A stretch of 64,000 bases of DNA from Allium sativum (Eukaryota > Streptophyta > Magnoliopsida > Asparagales > Amaryllidaceae): positions 175,501,696 to 175,565,695 of the forward strand of contig CM060923.1 in NCBI GenBank assembly GCA_030737875.1, in the 5' to 3' direction. The notes beneath the pieces are model-generated. The model had not been told where the DNA came from, searched no databases, and was given only the letters and a program-made list of their open reading frames with translations. Positions within the stretch are counted from its first letter, which is position 1; each line of letters starts with the position of its first letter. Shown here in pieces: positions 11,823-23,925 of the stretch. The translations under genes and the position numbers were made by a program.

Positions 11823-12800
11823 TTGAATGTTATGCTTTGAATCTCATTTGAAAACCTTGCTCACATCCATTGTCCTTCTTATCAAGGTTCAAAATTTGGT
11901 TTTAAGTTTCATTCCGTTAATTTCATATTCGTGTAATTTAGATTATAGTACATATTTTTAAAAGTTTCACTTCAATTCTTGTCTTGGCTTTAGTTACTTT
12001 TCAATATTCTTCTTCAATATAAATTAACTAACATGTGCAATCAAATATCTATGTTTTACCATTATGACTTCTAAATCCCTAAAATATTATATTTACCGAA
12101 TGTCCTAACCAATTCTTCAGTTCAATATCCAATATCCATGTCCTTGCATAAAGCCCAATATGTATTTCCTTGCATAAGGCCCAATATATATTTCTTGGGA
12201 TAAGGCCCATTGCTCCTGTCATTTTTATTTCATAAGCCCAATTTTTCATTTCACATTTCCAGAGCCTTAATTTTGTAAAACTGCCTCCTTCGCTCCCTAA
12301 TTTTATTTCGAATTCCCAAAAGAGGTAAAAATTCAGATTTGATGATGCCATTTCGATCTACAGTTTGAATGTTACACTTTGAATCTCATTTGAAAACCTT
12401 GCTCACATCCACTTAAGAAACCAATAAATAAACTATCATCTTGATCAAAGTTCAAAATTCGGTTTTCAGTTTCGTTCTGTTAATTTTGTATTTGTGAAAT
12501 TTTGATTCTGGTACAGATTTCTAGAATTTTTACTTTAATTCTTATCTTGGATTTAGTTACTTTTCAATATTATTTTTCAACATAAGTTAACTAACATGTG
12601 CAATCATATATCTATGTTTTACCATTACGACTTCTAAATCCCTAAAATCTTATATTTACCAAACATCCTAACCATTCCTTTAGTTCAATATCCAATATTC
12701 ATTTCCTTGCATAATGCCAAATATTCATTCCCTGGCATAAGGCATAATATTCATTTCCATGCATTAAGGCCCATCGTCCTTGTGATTTTTATTTTTAGAA
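11823..12800. repeat. 542-bp tandem duplication
   Basis: The sequence from about 11823 repeats from about 12364: the phrase TTTGAATCTCATTTGAAAAC starts at 11836 and again at 12378. Similarity runs for more than 400 bp. Each unit ends with a small array of 26-bp repeats based on CAATAT..CCTTGCATAAGGCC (12142, 12168, 12194 in unit 1). The copia element inserted just after unit 2. The minus-strand frame at 12079-12351 is a translation of this repeat. Confidence 0.8.
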
Positions 12801-12824
12801 ATTGGGTACTATATATACACATAC

Positions 12825-13713
12825 TGTTGTAAATTTTCAAAATTAGTTTTGGGATATGGGTTTGTTTTTTGAAGAGAGAAGCAAGAATGGAAGAAGATAA
12901 GGTGTAGGGGTTAGTCTCACATTGTAGAATATAAAGGAGTTTGTCTCTATATAGGTAAAAGCTTGATATATGATATCAAAAGAAAGAAGAGAAGGAGCTA
13001 TAAGGCAATGGGCCTTAGGCATGAACTTGGCATAGATAATAATATTTAAAATGTCAAAACATAGGCCTTGGGGCTCTTGGGGTCCCGTGATCCATTAGGT
13101 TGCGGAAACAAATCAGTCGACATGCCAAAACTCAACCAGTCGACTGTTTTGGCCTCTGGTTAAAAAGGGTCGACCGGTGACAATTGGGCAGTCGACCGGT
13201 TTCAACCCGAAGGGATGCAATGCTTAAGCGTTGCAAAATTGAAAGGGTGCATATGTTTCCGATTCGAACAGAAATGACTGTTGCAATCAAACAGTTGCAA
13301 CGCTTGGCTAATGGATGCCTCCTCTCGTCACCTATATATAGAATTGTGCAAAATCATTTCAAAAATCTCTGAATTTCGATCTTCTTCTTCCTAAGATATT
13401 TTGCAACACCTTTATATTGTTGTAAAACAGTTCTGTCCGAAACACTTCTAAAGTGTTACAAATCTGAAAGTGTTGCAGAATAGCAAACTTCTTCTTCCTT
13501 TTCATACTATTTTCAATTCTTGCATCGCCAGAAAACTAAATCTATAGTGTTCTTGGTCTGATCAAAATCATACAAATTTTGAATCTGATTTCGCTGTTTC
13601 AAGGCTTCATTGAATCCAGAAGTCAATAGTTCGATATCCCTTTTGTACCTGGTGGGTTGAACTATTGTCTGAAAGAATTTGCTACGCAAATCCTTGAAGT
13701 CAGAAGTATGGCA
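12825..13713 (+). repeat. Copia 5' LTR (889 bp)
   Basis: Paired with 18277-19143. It has a TATA box (TATATATA, 13333-13340) and a cluster of GTCGAC sites around 13117-13200. It carries about 22 bp near 13171-13195 (a second GTCGACCGGT unit) that the 3' LTR lacks, which accounts for the length difference. Confidence 0.9.
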
Positions 13714-13788
13714 ATCATTCTCCTCCATTAGCATCTCAAACCATGAAATCCCCAAAAAAAATCAGACAATATATCAACCATAGAAAGT

Positions 13789-15049
13789 TTGAGTGCATTG
13801 CAAGTGATGAATCAGCATTTGACAAAATTAGAGCGATTTGATGGAGAGAACTTCACTCATTGGCAAAAGACCATGAAATTCTTCCTGATCACAGTCAAAT
13901 TATTTCATATTCTCGAAGATGTATTGGAGAAAATATCGGAGGAAACCAATAAGGATAATGCGGAACTAAAAGCTAAAAGGGCAAAGCGCAAAGAAGCAAA
14001 TTTTCTATGCAGGGGCCACATTCTGAAGGCACTGTCTACTCTCATATACAATGCTCATAGGACCTTGGACACCGTGAAGGGAATCTGGGCTACGCTAGAA
14101 AGCAAATATCGTATCTATGAGGCAAGTAATAAAAAATTTCCTATATGCAATTTTATGGATTTCAAAACGGTCACCAACAAGTCCATAATTGGACAAGTAA
14201 GTGAAATCCTACTGTTGGTAAATCAACTTAAGGGTGCCAGTATTGATCTCCCTGTATCGTTTGTTGTTCGAGTTATTATCTCGAGACTCCCGAATTCTTG
14301 GAATGATTGTAAGAAAAAATTAAAACATGCGGAAACGAATTATGATTCAGACGGTTTACAATGTCATCTTCGTATTGAACAGGATTCTCGTAAACGTGAA
14401 CTAGATGATAATACGCAAACTGAGTCTCAATCTAAGGCTAATAATGTTGAAATTATCGATAAGTTGAAGCCTAAGAATGAGACACAGTTTAAAAGGAAAG
14501 GTAATAATTCGAAGAACAAGAAGAAGGGTGATTGTTACTATTGTCACAAACCCGACCACTATGCCCGAGATTGTCGTCTTCGGAAGAAAAAACAAAAAGC
14601 GAATGTGGTCGAAGAAAATCTTGTGGCTATCGTACAAGAGGCGAATTCCATTAGTGGCATTGATAATGTTTGGTGGCTCGATACTGGAGTGATTATTCAT
14701 ATTTTCAAAGACCATAATCTGTTCAAGACTTACGATGAGAATAATGGAGAATCCAGCGAAGTAACTGGCGCAAACAAAGTTGCATCAAAGTTCTAGGAAA
14801 AGGCACTATTGAATTGACATTCACCTCTGGGAAAGTTCTTACTTTAGTCAATGAATTTTATGTACCTGATATGTGTAAGAATTTGATTTTTGGATACCTT
14901 CTTAACAAAGGAGGATTAAAGATGGTGTATGAGTCTGATAAATTAGCGTTGTCCAAGAACAACAAATTTATTGGATAGGGATATTCTTGTAACGGCATGA
15001 TTAAGTTAATGAAGAAATCTTCTACTTATATTGTTGATTCTGTTAATTT
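13789..15049 (+). pseudogene. Copia gag and protease relic
   Basis: The first 335 codons (13789-14796) are open. They begin with a copia-type gag region (UBN2-like; KLERFDGENF at residues 12-21) and contain a CCHC zinc knuckle, CX2CX4HX4C, at 14533-14574. The protease site follows as WWLDTG near 14670; the family usually continues with a small residue and a His, here altered to VIIH. A TAG ends the frame at 14794. Homology goes on in another frame to about 15040 with a further stop near 14976. Known of family: gag packages the RNA and the Asp protease cuts the polyprotein. This copy cannot do so. Confidence 0.85.
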
Positions 15050-16063
15050 ATGCATGGTAGATTAGGACATGTTAATTATAAGTCACTTAGAAATATGCAT
15101 AAATTAGGATTAATTTCTAATTGTGATTTCGAATCTATTTCCAAATGTGAAATATGTGTTCAAGCAAAAATACATCGGAAATCCTTCAAATCTGTAGAAA
15201 GGAAAACTAGTTTGCTTGAATTAGTATATAGTGATGTGGGTGACTTAAAAAGTCATATCACCTATGGTGGTAACCAATACTATATAACATTTATTGATGA
15301 TTATTCCAGATATGCATATGTATATCTAATGAAATCTAAAGATGAAGCCTTTGATAAATTCAAAATTTACAAAGCAGAAGTCGAAACACAATTATGAATT
15401 AAAATTAAAGTGTTACATTCAGATCGTCATGGTGAATATTTTTCACATGAGTTTACTTTGTTTTGCAAACAAAATGGCATTATTCACCAATGTACCGCCC
15501 CTTATACAACACAATAAAATGGTGTTGCTGAGAGGAAAAATAGAACTTTGGTAGAAATGGTTAACGCCATGATCCTAAGTTCTAAATTACCTTACAACCT
15601 ATGGGATGATGCTATGTTACCTGCATGTTACATTTTAAATAGAGTACCACTTAAAAAGAATAATATTTCTCCTTATGAATTATGGTTTAATAGAAAACCT
15701 AATCTTACTAGACTTAAAGTTTGGGGTTGCTTAGCATATGTTAGAAGACCAGACCCTAAACGACCAAAGTTAGGTAATAGAGCTTTTAAGTGTGTTTTCA
15801 TAGGATATTCTCTTAATAGTATAACTTATATATTTATGATTCTTGATACCTTAGAAGTCATAGAATCTGTAGATGCAGAATTTTTTGAAAATCAGACTAT
15901 TGAGAATCCATTAATATCATCTAGTCCAGAACCAACTGAGACTAATGATACAAATGACGATGAATATGCTCCTGCTCAGAAAAGCAAGGAAGTTTCAGTA
16001 CCAGATGATAGTACTAAACATAGGACAAGTAAAAGAGCGAGGACCATGGTCCTGACTTCATAA
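15050..16063 (+). pseudogene. Copia integrase relic
   Basis: This region stays in one frame. It starts with the GAG-pre-integrase zinc region (HGRLGH, then CEIC about 40 residues on). The DDE core follows: D in VYSDVGD, D in LHSDRHGEY, and the E of VAERKNR. The SH3-like end of copia integrase (LKVWGCLAYVRR) comes next. Two in-frame stops break it: TGA at 15395 and TAA at 15515. The second sits where the family has Gln before NGVAERKN. A frameshift near 16045 separates it from the RT. Confidence 0.85.
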
Positions 16064-17640
16064 CATATCTCGTAGAAGGCAATAAGGACGAAGCCCTTAA
16101 TGTAACAAGATATGTAATGAACGTCGATGATGATCCCAAAACTTATTTTGAGGCTATGAATTCTAGAGATTCTAATTTCTGGAAGGAGGCTATCAATGAT
16201 GAAATGAATTCCATAATGTTAGACCAAACTTGGGTATTAAGCAATTTACCTCCTGGTGTTAAACCTATAGGATGATAAATGGATATTCAAAAAAAAGTTG
16301 AATACAAATGGATTCATTGATAAATTTAAAGCCAGTAGTTTCTAAGGGATATAAATAAAGAAAAAGAGTTGATTATTTTGATACATATGCTCCGGTGGCT
16401 TGCATATCTTCGATACGATGTTTAATAGCACTTACATCAATTCATAACTTGGTCATACATCAAATGGATGTAAAGATAGCTTTTCTAAAGGGAGATTTAG
16501 AAGAAGAGATATATATGGAACAACCTGAAGGTTTCATAACTCCAGGCCAAGAAAAGAAAGTTTGTAAATTAGTTAAATCTCTTTATGGCCTGAAGCAAGC
16601 TCCCATGCAATGGCATGAGAAGTTTGATAGAGTTGCACTGTCATTTGGATTCATTGTTAATAATGCAGATAAATGTATCTATAGCAAATCGGATAACAAC
16701 GGTTATGTTATAATATGTTTATACGTTGATGACATGCTGATGTTTGGTTCCAATATATCCTTTGTGAATGAAACTAAGAAGTTTCTATCTCTAAATTTGA
16801 TATGAAGGATCTAGGAGAGGCTGATGTAATTTTAGGAATTAATATCATTAGGAAAACGGGGGAGTTATTACTAACTCAATTTCATTACATTGAGAAGTTC
16901 CTAAAGAAATATGATCACTATAATAACAAACAAGCACGAACTCTTTTAGATCCAAGTATAAAATTAGAAAAGAACACTGGATGTACCATTTCTCAATTAG
17001 AATATTCCAGTATTATCGGGAGTTTTATGTATGCTATGCATTGCACTAGACCAGATATCACACATGTTATAAGTGTATTGTGTCGATTTAAGAGCAATCC
17101 AGGTTTAGAACACTAGAAAGCCATTTCCAGAGTCTTAGCTTATTTGAAGGGAACCATAAGCTATGGTCTATCTTATAAAGGATATCCTGCTGTAATATAA
17201 GGATATAGTGATGCAACTTGGAACAATGTAGAATCCAAATCCAAGTCTACGACTGGTTGAATATTTACATTAGGAGGCACTTCCGTGTCTTGGGCTTCCA
17301 AGAAGCAGACCTGTATATCTGATTCAACTATGTTGTCAGAATTAATTGCATTAGCAGAAGCATGTAAAGAAGCGGAATGGCTTAGAAATTTGTTAGTAGA
17401 AATCCCATTATGGAAGTAGCCATCTCCAACAGTTTTAATTAATTGTGATAATCAAGCAACGATATATAATGTATCTAATAAGACATATAATGGAAAGTCT
17501 AGATATGTGAGTCTAAGACATCAAATGGTGAGACGGTTACTCAAAAGTGGAGTTATAACTGTTGACTACATAGAAACAAAGAAAAACTTGGTTGACCCTT
17601 ACGAAGAGTCTTCCAAAAGCTATGGTTTCTATAAAGTCAA
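16064..17640 (+). pseudogene. Copia reverse transcriptase and RNase H relic
   Basis: The RT start (FWKEAINDEM, near 16180) is followed by stops around 16275-16355. The palm domain is then open from 16395: MDVKIAFLKGD, and the active-site motif YVDDM near 16724. A frame change at 16802 leads to the thumb and connection. RNase H follows from about 17117 (YSDATW; SELIALAEACKEAEWL) with several stops. The domain order RT then RNase H after integrase is diagnostic of Ty1/copia. The gene cannot make a full enzyme. Confidence 0.85.
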
Positions 17641-18276
17641 AAGAAATAGGACTAAGGTCTGTGAATGAAGATTGATCATCCTTAACAGAAACCCAACTTG
17701 TGACTTGAAAAGGATAGACAAAGTTCAATGGGTACCAACAAGTTAAGGAAATGATTATGGAACACTAAATCAATAATCCCATAATGTTTAGTGTTGGATT
17801 CTGTATGAACAAAGGATGGATAAATATCCTTAATAAGTCTAGAAACCCTAAAAGGTGTCTCGTAGAAACACCTTAAGTGGCTTACCTATATAAGTATGGA
17901 AATCAGGCCGTTTCCTTGGAAAGTAAGACCGCTTTCTAAGTAGACTCATGAACTAGGATTTAAGCACATGACCATTAACGTGCTGAGCAATACAGAACAC
18001 TCTAACTAAGGAATACAACATGTGTGATTGTTCCGGTTTTATCATTAAGGGATACTTGGTTCAAGATTCGTTCACCATAGAATCTCGATAGAACTTTGAA
18101 TGGTTTACAATAAGTAAAAGTTCAAATCCAAAAGATACTTTTATTTATGTGTTGTTTCCATGATGATGCAAATCTTGATCTTAAAACTACATTGGCTTGA
18201 TCCCACTTGGGTATGTAGGAAGCCACACTACTGATTCAACTTTCCACTTTAATTTATTTTGAAAAGTGGGGAAGAT

Positions 18277-19143
18277 TGTTGTAAATTTTCAAAATTAGTT
18301 TTGGGATATGGGTTTGTTTTTTGAAGAGAGAAGAAAGAATGGAAGAAGATAAGGTGTAGGTGTTAGTCCCAAATTGTAGAATATAAAGGAGTTTGTCTCT
18401 ATATAGGTAAAAGCTTGATATATGATATCAAAAGAAAGAAGAGAAGGAACTATAAGATAATGGGTCTTAGGCATGAACTTGGCATAGATAATAATATTTA
18501 AAATGTCAAAAGATGGGCCTTGGGACTCTTGGGGTCTCGTGATCCATTAGGTCGTGGAAACAAATCAGTCGACAGGCCAAAACTCAACCAATTGACCATT
18601 TTGGCCTCTAGTTAAAAACGGTCGACCGGTTTCAACCCGAGCGGATGCAGCGCTTTAGAAGCATTGTAGAACTAAAAGGGTGCATATGTTTCTGATTCAA
18701 ACAGAAATGACTGTTGCAATTAAACAGTTGCAACGCTTAGCTAATGGATGCCTCCTCTTGTTACCTATATATAGAATTGCGCAAAATCATTTCAAAAATC
18801 TTTGAATTTCGATCTTCTTCTTCCTAAGATATTCTGCAACACCGTTATACTGTTGTAAAACAGTTCTGTCCGAAACACTTCTAAAGTGTTACAAATCTGA
18901 AAGTGTTGCAGAATAGCAAACTTCTTCCTTCTCATTCTATTTTCAATTCTTGCATCGTCAGAAAACTAAATATAGATTGTTCTTAGTCGGATCAAAATCA
19001 TACAAAATTTGAATCCGATTTCGCTATTTCAAGGCTTCATTGAATCCTGAAGTCAATAGTTCGATAGCCCTTTTGTACCTGGTAGGTTGAACTATTGTCT
19101 GAAAGAATTTGCTACGCAAATCCTTGAAGTCAGAAGTACGACA
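18277..19143 (+). repeat. Copia 3' LTR (867 bp)
   Basis: Direct repeat of 12825-13713. It has the TATA box at 18766-18773 and ends in GTACGACA. It follows the purine tract directly. Confidence 0.9.
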
Positions 19144-19191
19144 ATAATTATCCTTGAAATCGCAAAACCTTGCTTTTGATACATGAAGGTT

Positions 19192-20653
19192 TCTTTTTGT
19201 GGATTCAGGATGAGTTGAGTTAAGGCTAAGGATGGTGCTACGGGAATTCGATTTACTGTTGTTGTGAGGCTATTGGTAGATAGAGTTGTAGGGATGATGA
19301 TGTTGTTTGGTACGAGGGTGGTCAGGTAGGTAGTTAGATAGTGCAGGTTGAAGTTATATATTGGAGTGGAATCATGGAGCGGTTCTTTAGAGAAGATGGT
19401 TTAGGAGTGTCGCAGGTTTCAATTGGAAGGTCAGGAATCTATGACGGGTTGCGTGAGTGATGATTGGCTGAAGTTTAGGAGGAGAATCCAGAGGGTTTCA
19501 TATGGGGGAGAAGTTGAATGTATAAGATATTTCAGTTCGACTTGGGTGGTGATTTAGGTGTGAAGTGTTTGAGGTGAAGTATGATGATGAAGGTGGTTTG
19601 AGGTTGTATTGGCAGTTGGAGTTTCAATTGCTGTAAAGGGATGAACTGGCGATTTTTTTGGAGTATGAATATGCATGTTTGAAGTGGTGGAAGGTTTGTG
19701 GAGACAGTGTTATGGACTTGCAGTTTGATATGAATTGTAGTGAATTGGGGATAGAAGTATAGCAAGGTTTTTGTAAGGTGATTAAAATGTAGGTGACGTG
19801 AAGGTGTAGCAGTGGAGGATTGGTGATTGTGAGGAGATGATCATTCGGTAGTGTAAGGTCAATTTATTGGTTTGTGGTAGAATCCGACATTGAATGCTGT
19901 TGAAAGTTGAGGATGGTGAAATGGTTTTGGCTGTCTAGTCTGCGCTATTTGAAAGCTAGTTGGACTGTGAGTATGGTCTCTGCTTATCGGTTTTGGCAGA
20001 GGTATGAGTACGTGGCAATGAAGATTTTTTCGTGTTGTTAGAAGAAGTGGTTCGGACTTTGTTGTGTGAATTGGCAGATTGGGTTTGCTTTGTGGAAGAC
20101 GATTTGTTGAACTGTATGTTGTTGAGTTGTTAGAGAGTAACATTAGTTTGAAGATATTTATTGTTGTTTGATCTATGTTTCAGTAACCCTGTTTATCAGA
20201 AGGGCAATTGACGTTGATTGAAGGTGGTAGGTGGTACTGTAAGGTATGTTTGGAGGATGCAAACATATGTTGATTCATCCCTATTGATTTAGTTTTGGTT
20301 TTGTTTTCGTTTGATATGTTTGGGGATGCAAACATATGAAAACTCATCTCATTTTGGTGTATTTTGTTTTCTTTATAAGTTTGGGGATGCAAACATACAA
20401 ACACATCCGGGACTAGTTTTATCATTTGGCCGCTCAAATCTTTTGTTTACTGATCAGACTAAAGATGGTTGAGTTGTTTTGGAGTTTCAGATTGGAGTTG
20501 TTGAGTTGTTTAGAGTTGTAGTCGAATGTTTGATGCTTGATGTTTGGTGTTACACTCTAACAATATTGAAATGGTTGCTCGATTTTGTACTCTTCAGTTT
20601 GCACCTTCTATTTAGCAAACTCACGATTTTTGCATCGTGAGATTGAGCGGGGA
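19192..20653 (+). mobile_element. Internal remnant of a second copia-type element
   Basis: This G-rich stretch leads into a polypurine tract (TTGAGCGGGGA) directly before the LTR at 20654, which is the layout of a copia 3' end. It encodes no recognisable gag or pol. The reading frames on its minus strand (19532-20437) are long only because the plus strand is purine-rich. It could be a non-autonomous element or a rearranged one. The 5' LTR is not seen. A 19-bp near-identical direct repeat flanks the unit (about 19173-19191 and 20992-21010). Confidence 0.45.
20245..20411. repeat. Tandem repeat, three copies of 61-70 bp
   Basis: Copies start at 20245, 20315 and 20376. Each has the core TGTTTGG(A)GGATGCAAACAT followed by an A/T-rich tail with CTCATC or TTCATCC. 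The 85-codon minus-strand frame over this array is a repeat translation. Confidence 0.8.
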
Positions 20654-20969
20654 TGTTAGAGATAGGGATAAAGTTATGTTGCCTTTATTTAATATTGCAT
20701 TAATTTGGAGTTATATTTGGTATCGTATTGATTTGGGTCAATATTTGGTATATAATTGTTTATTATAATTGACCCAAATATGCTTTAGAATATTCTTATC
20801 TAGAATGCTCTTTTAGATAAGAATAAAAAATGTATAAATAGAGGCAAAGGTTTAGCATTGTAAATCAATCAAAAATCTTTTGAAATAATCAATCAAGTAA
20901 TCAACAAAAATGTAGCCTTCTAATTGTTTTACCATTTTATCTCTCTCCTCTCTGGATCAAATTCTAACA
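20654..20969 (+). repeat. Copia-type LTR (316 bp), 3' end of the second element
   Basis: Starts TGTTAGAG and ends TTCTAACA, so the 7-bp termini are inverted. It has a TATA box (TATAAATA, about 20833) and a typical AT-rich U3. A polypurine tract precedes it. After it, GATCAAATTCTAACA repeats once (to 20991), so the exact end is ambiguous. Confidence 0.75.
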
Positions 20970-21010
20970 TGGTAGAGATCAAATTCTAACACTTTGGATA
21001 CATGAAGGTT

Positions 21011-22076
21011 GCATCATTCCAACTTCCTCAACAATAAAGTTATTTTTTGATTGATGCACATACATGGTAGTCTAGCAAAAAAATGAACGTACATAGTCGT
21101 TTTTTAAACAAGTTATGTATTAGCATCCATTTCAGCTGGTTGCAATACCAGACACCACTATTTGATTAAAATTCCATTTGTATCGACAAGTTATATTCGC
21201 TTTATTACTGCATATACACCCTAGATCCCTTGTTTACTTGGATATTCCCATTTTGTAAAGACAAGAGTATCTTGACGACATACAAATGCAATTCAAGGTA
21301 AACCAGATAGAGTTTTCTGAGATTATACCTTTCCAACTATCTTAAGCATTTCAAACTCAGGGGGGAACAAGGTTAACGGTCCAAAATACGGTTGATATAT
21401 GAGATGGGCGTCTGTTGTTAGCATAGAGGTAGATAAGCTTGACCACTGGATTGATATTGATTGATAAGCAAATGATGATTGCACCTAAACTAGTATAACC
21501 GCACAACGGTGGGAAAACCGACCGTTAGATTGTATAATTTTAAAAATAAATTATATATAAATAAAATAATATATAAAATTTTCATTAATATTACTTAAAC
21601 ATCAAGTGATAACCTCTTTGAAAAAAACAACCAAGAATTTAAATTTGAAATTTAATATTTTGAAAATATGAATTCAAATTTAAATTTTGGTCAAAACACT
21701 TAAAACTGAAGGCTTCAATTTGAATTTTAGAATCAAATTTTAAAGTTGATACGTGCCAAATAAACAAAACATTCATATATGCGTAGAGCATGCAAATTTA
21801 ACCAATAAATAACGATAAATAAATAAAATTTAAGCATAAACACACAACATAGTCATAATTAGCAAAACAAAATTACGATATCGTATGATAACTACAATTC
21901 CAACCAACATATTAGAATAACACTTACAAATTGTTAGCATATACTAACACTTCTGTTTATTATTATATAACCCTTTAAACATGCACATCACTGGAAAACG
22001 GCTTAATAAGAAGGTTTGGTGCATATTCTTTGTATATTAGTGATCGCATATTCTTTGCATACTGTCTTGATTTACC
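21011..22076. other. AT-rich DNA flanking the CACTA element
   Basis: No gene or repeat structure recognised. The last three bases (ACC, 22074-22076) are the left copy of the CACTA target duplication. Confidence 0.6.
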
Positions 22077-22109
22077 CACTACTACAAAAGTGGGCATATT
22101 CGACACTAA
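22077..22109 (+). repeat. CACTA left terminal inverted repeat
   Basis: Pairs with 42767-42799. The outer 27 bases are identical; one mismatch follows. The outer CACTA is the recognition end of the superfamily. Confidence 0.95.
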
Positions 22110-22235
22110 TTTGTGTGCGTTGCATGAAAAGTGTGGCGAAAGCTATGCATTCTTTGATCTTCTGCAACAACATTCATTTGTTGTTGCATTAGATGTGAAC
22201 ACAGTGTTGCGGTTGAAATTCTTGTGCTGTGACTA

Positions 22236-22477
22236 GCAACACCAGTTCAAAGTATTGCATTACATAAATACATGCCTGGTCAGCGATCCGCGTTATCAGT
22301 TTAAACAAATAAATAACCGTAGATGTTGATTAATCCAACGGTTCTTGCTGATCCTTGCAACACCAGTTCAAAGTGTTGCATTACATAAATACATGCCAGG
22401 TCAGCGATCCGCGTTATCAGTTTAAACAAATAAATAACCGTAGATGTTGATTAATCCAACGGTTCAAGCTGATCCTT
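22236..22477. repeat. 121-bp tandem duplication in CACTA left subterminal region
   Basis: Copies start at 22236 and 22357 with GCAACACCAGTTCAAAGT and are almost identical. Like the right end, they carry GTTGCATTA-type words. Subterminal repeats in this family are binding sites for the element's own DNA-binding protein; that role here is inferred. Confidence 0.9.
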
Positions 22478-23010
22478 GCTACAGCTTAGTGAAAATTTGG
22501 CGCGATAGTTTCCCCATTCACGAAATACTTCCCCCCAAAACAAATTTCTCCGGTACTCCTCCTTCTGTCCGTTTCTCTCTCCACGAAATCCGTCCAAGAA
22601 CGCCTCCGATTGCTACTCTTCCTCAGGTTACAAACTATAAACCTTCGATTGCTCCTATTTTACGAACTTTACACCTCCAATTTGGATCGTTTAGGACAAT
22701 TACAGGTAGTTAGGGCTTCATCATTTAGGTTTTATTTAGTTGATTTCATCTCTAACTTATTTTGATCTGCGTTCAAAGTCTCTGGGTGATTTCGGTATAC
22801 CGATTACCTTAAATTAGGGTTTTTATACTTGAAGTGTTGTATTTATATGTTTGCATGTGTTGAAATTGTGCAAGTTCTGTATTTTTATGTTTGCCAAACC
22901 ACTGATGTATTGGTAAATAATGCCTATTTCCAAAGGTGTTAACAAAATTTAGAGGATAAAAGAAATCCAATATGAATGTTCAAATGTCTATTTCTGTTTG
23001 TAGTTAAATA

Positions 23011-23568
23011 ATGCCTATATCTCTTCCTACATCGTATGACTACGAAGATACCCTGGGCATGGGTGATCTAGGACTGTCAAACCCATCATCACCAGAAACT
23101 CCTATTGATTTTTATATAGAGATGCAAGAAAGGCACTACGATGATTTGCTTGAGTATGAACTAGAGCAAGAAGAACTCCGAAGACAACGGCGAGAAGAAG
23201 AACGACGTGAAGAAAGGGCGATGCGACGGCATAGTCGTTTGCGTCATCAGCATCAAAACAACCAAGTGGTTAACGAATAACATGCTGACTCACCAATCAT
23301 AATGTTTCATTGTGATTATGCCGCTGCAGAAGATGTTATTTCGATTGGATTCAACATTGGTCGTCGTTATTTTAGATGTCGGGTTTATCCCATAGGGTGT
23401 ACCTTTTGGCAGTGGATTGACCAACAGTTTCCAAGTCGAGCCGCTGAGTACGCAAATGAGATACAACATCAACTTACAACGCTGCAAAATCATGTTATTG
23501 GTTTTCGAACTGATGTTAGTAGACTTAACGACCAGCTTCAAGGGCTAAACATTAGACGACAAAATTAA
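23011..23568 (+). pseudogene. CACTA accessory gene: coiled-coil plus GRF-like zinc finger, one in-frame stop
   Basis: The first part (23011-23280, 89 codons) ends in a strongly charged E/R-rich helix, probably a coiled coil. A TAA at 23278 is followed in the same frame by 23281-23568. That part resembles a GRF zinc finger: GRRYFRC, then GCTFWQWID, then a helical tail with coiled-coil character. The GRF family uses four metal ligands; the second Cys pair is visible, while the first is reduced to one Cys (FHCDY). The two parts may be one protein split by a nonsense change, or two cistrons. An acceptor-like TTGTAG lies just before the first ATG, and a promoter/leader-like segment ends near 22627. 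The position before the transposase suggests an accessory role in transposition, which is inference. Confidence 0.55.
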
Positions 23569-23925
23569 ATTATTGCATCGTTCTTTGTATTAGATACAAC
23601 TGTATCGTCTATGTATCACCTGTATAGTCTTTGTATCTGTACTGTTTTGTTTTGGTGCAGTCATGTAATGTTATGCATTTGTGTTCAGTATCCTTAGTTG
23701 CTTGTTTTATGTACGTATTCTCTTGGTAACTCAGTTCCAAAAGTCAGTGATAATTCATATCAAAACAATCGTCCGTGTATCATCACACTGATTATGTATA
23801 TTTGTAAATTATTAACTTGTTTTGTTTTTATTTCTAATTTAGTCTAACATTACAGGGTAGCCCTTGTTCGTGTCTTGAAACTCTTAGGGGTATCAAATTT
23901 AGTCTTACTAAGCCGTGGTTAGATT

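Larger units (their letters stand above)
12825..19143 (+). mobile_element. Full-length, non-functional Ty1/copia LTR retrotransposon
   Basis: Two direct LTRs (12825-13713 and 18277-19143) flank a gag-pol region in the copia order gag, protease, integrase, RT, RNase H. The LTRs start TGTTGTAAATT and end in CA. A polypurine tract, AAGTGGGGAAGAT (18264-18276), precedes the 3' LTR. I see neither a canonical initiator-Met primer site nor a matching 5-bp target duplication (CATAC before, ATAAT after). Coding lesions are numerous. The LTRs differ by roughly 4 bases per 115 in the first part read, so the insertion is not recent. Confidence 0.9.

Noticed and set aside
12815..19150. Target duplication of the copia element
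   Set aside because: CATAC before and ATAAT after the element do not match, so no duplication is claimed.
19532..20437. Minus-strand frames of 77-94 codons
   Set aside because: The plus strand is purine-rich and partly a tandem repeat, which keeps the minus strand free of stops without coding.
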